From assembly GCA_013043995.1 (NCBI GenBank), contig JABEVL010000196.1, forward strand, positions 1 through 5,856: a DNA stretch of 5,856 nucleotides. Direction: 5' to 3'. The notes beneath the pieces are model-generated. The model saw only the letters and a list, made by a program, of their open reading frames with translations, made no database searches and was not told the origin of the DNA. The stretch comes from Spirochaetales bacterium (GTDB lineage: Bacteria > Spirochaetota > Spirochaetia > JABEVK01). Within the stretch, counting starts at the first letter, position 1, and every line of letters begins with the position of its first letter. The position numbers and the translations under genes were made by a program. Of the stretch, positions 5,755 through 5,856 are shown piece by piece.

Positions 5755-5856
5755 CTAGAAACGTCCTGACCGCCAAATGGAAATCAGCAAGGCAAAACCC
5801 AAAAGGCCGCTGCCCGACAGGGCGATGATGGAAAAAATGGGAATTCCGTTCCATAA
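5755..5856 (-). CDS. C-terminal end of an unidentified membrane protein (cut by window edge)
   Basis: An open frame enters from the right edge and ends at TAG (5757-5755), giving 33 codons. The translation starts LWNGIPIF and contains a hydrophobic stretch of about 20 residues rich in Ile, Leu, Gly and Ser, followed by the basic tail WRSGRF. This fits a final transmembrane helix with a positively charged cytoplasmic end. A C-terminal membrane hairpin ending in R-S-G-R is loosely reminiscent of AarF/UbiB-type kinases, but 33 residues are far too few to decide. It is on the same strand as the ferredoxin gene with an 82-bp gap that contains the ferredoxin promoter. Confidence 0.6.
   Translation of the reverse strand, partial: LWNGIPIFSIIALSGSGLLGFALLISIWRSGRF

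Noticed and set aside
5579..5854. Minus-strand 91-codon frame beginning MERNSHFF, and the plus-strand frame at 5436-5828
   Set aside because: Both overlap the ferredoxin gene with its two perfect iron-sulfur motifs, its promoter and the membrane-protein end. Neither has recognisable content.

Overview
This is a compact, gene-dense bacterial window of moderate GC content. Every gene that can be named is a housekeeping or widely distributed family. The taxon cannot be read directly. An ATGA-overlapping zwf-opcA pair, a FapA/DUF342 protein, a clostridial-type 2[4Fe-4S] ferredoxin and a peptidoglycan racemase together fit an anaerobic or facultative bacterium. My best guess is a spirochaete (Treponema/Spirochaeta-like), held at about 50% confidence. 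Cyanobacteria and actinobacteria, the best-known owners of zwf-opcA, fit less well because of the FapA protein and the ferredoxin.

Left block (1-1363, minus strand): murI (glutamate racemase) is followed by rsgA (ribosome-assembly GTPase). They are joined by a one-base TAATG stop/start overlap. rsgA runs off the left edge just as its P-loop begins. Centre (1427-3900, plus strand): zwf (glucose-6-phosphate dehydrogenase) and opcA (its assembly/activation protein) are coupled by an ATGA overlap, forming a dedicated module for entry into the oxidative pentose phosphate pathway. The 63-bp gap between murI and zwf holds two nearly mirror-image sigma70-type promoter candidates. They share overlapping -35 boxes, and each -10 box lies 6 nt from its start codon, so both mRNAs may be leaderless.

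Right block (3941-5856, minus strand): a FapA/DUF342 protein converges on opcA. Upstream of it is a 55-residue ferredoxin with its own good promoter, ribosome binding site and strong intrinsic terminator. At the right edge are the last 33 codons of an unidentified membrane protein. No mobile elements, CRISPR arrays, tRNA or rRNA genes were seen, and no intergenic stretch exceeds about 150 bases.

I see no clearly novel system. The points most worth a second look are the mirrored leaderless promoters, a cysteine-free Zwf paired with a short OpcA (which bears on how the pair could be redox-regulated), a G8 tract inside the FapA gene, and a consensus -35 hexamer in the loop of the ferredoxin terminator.
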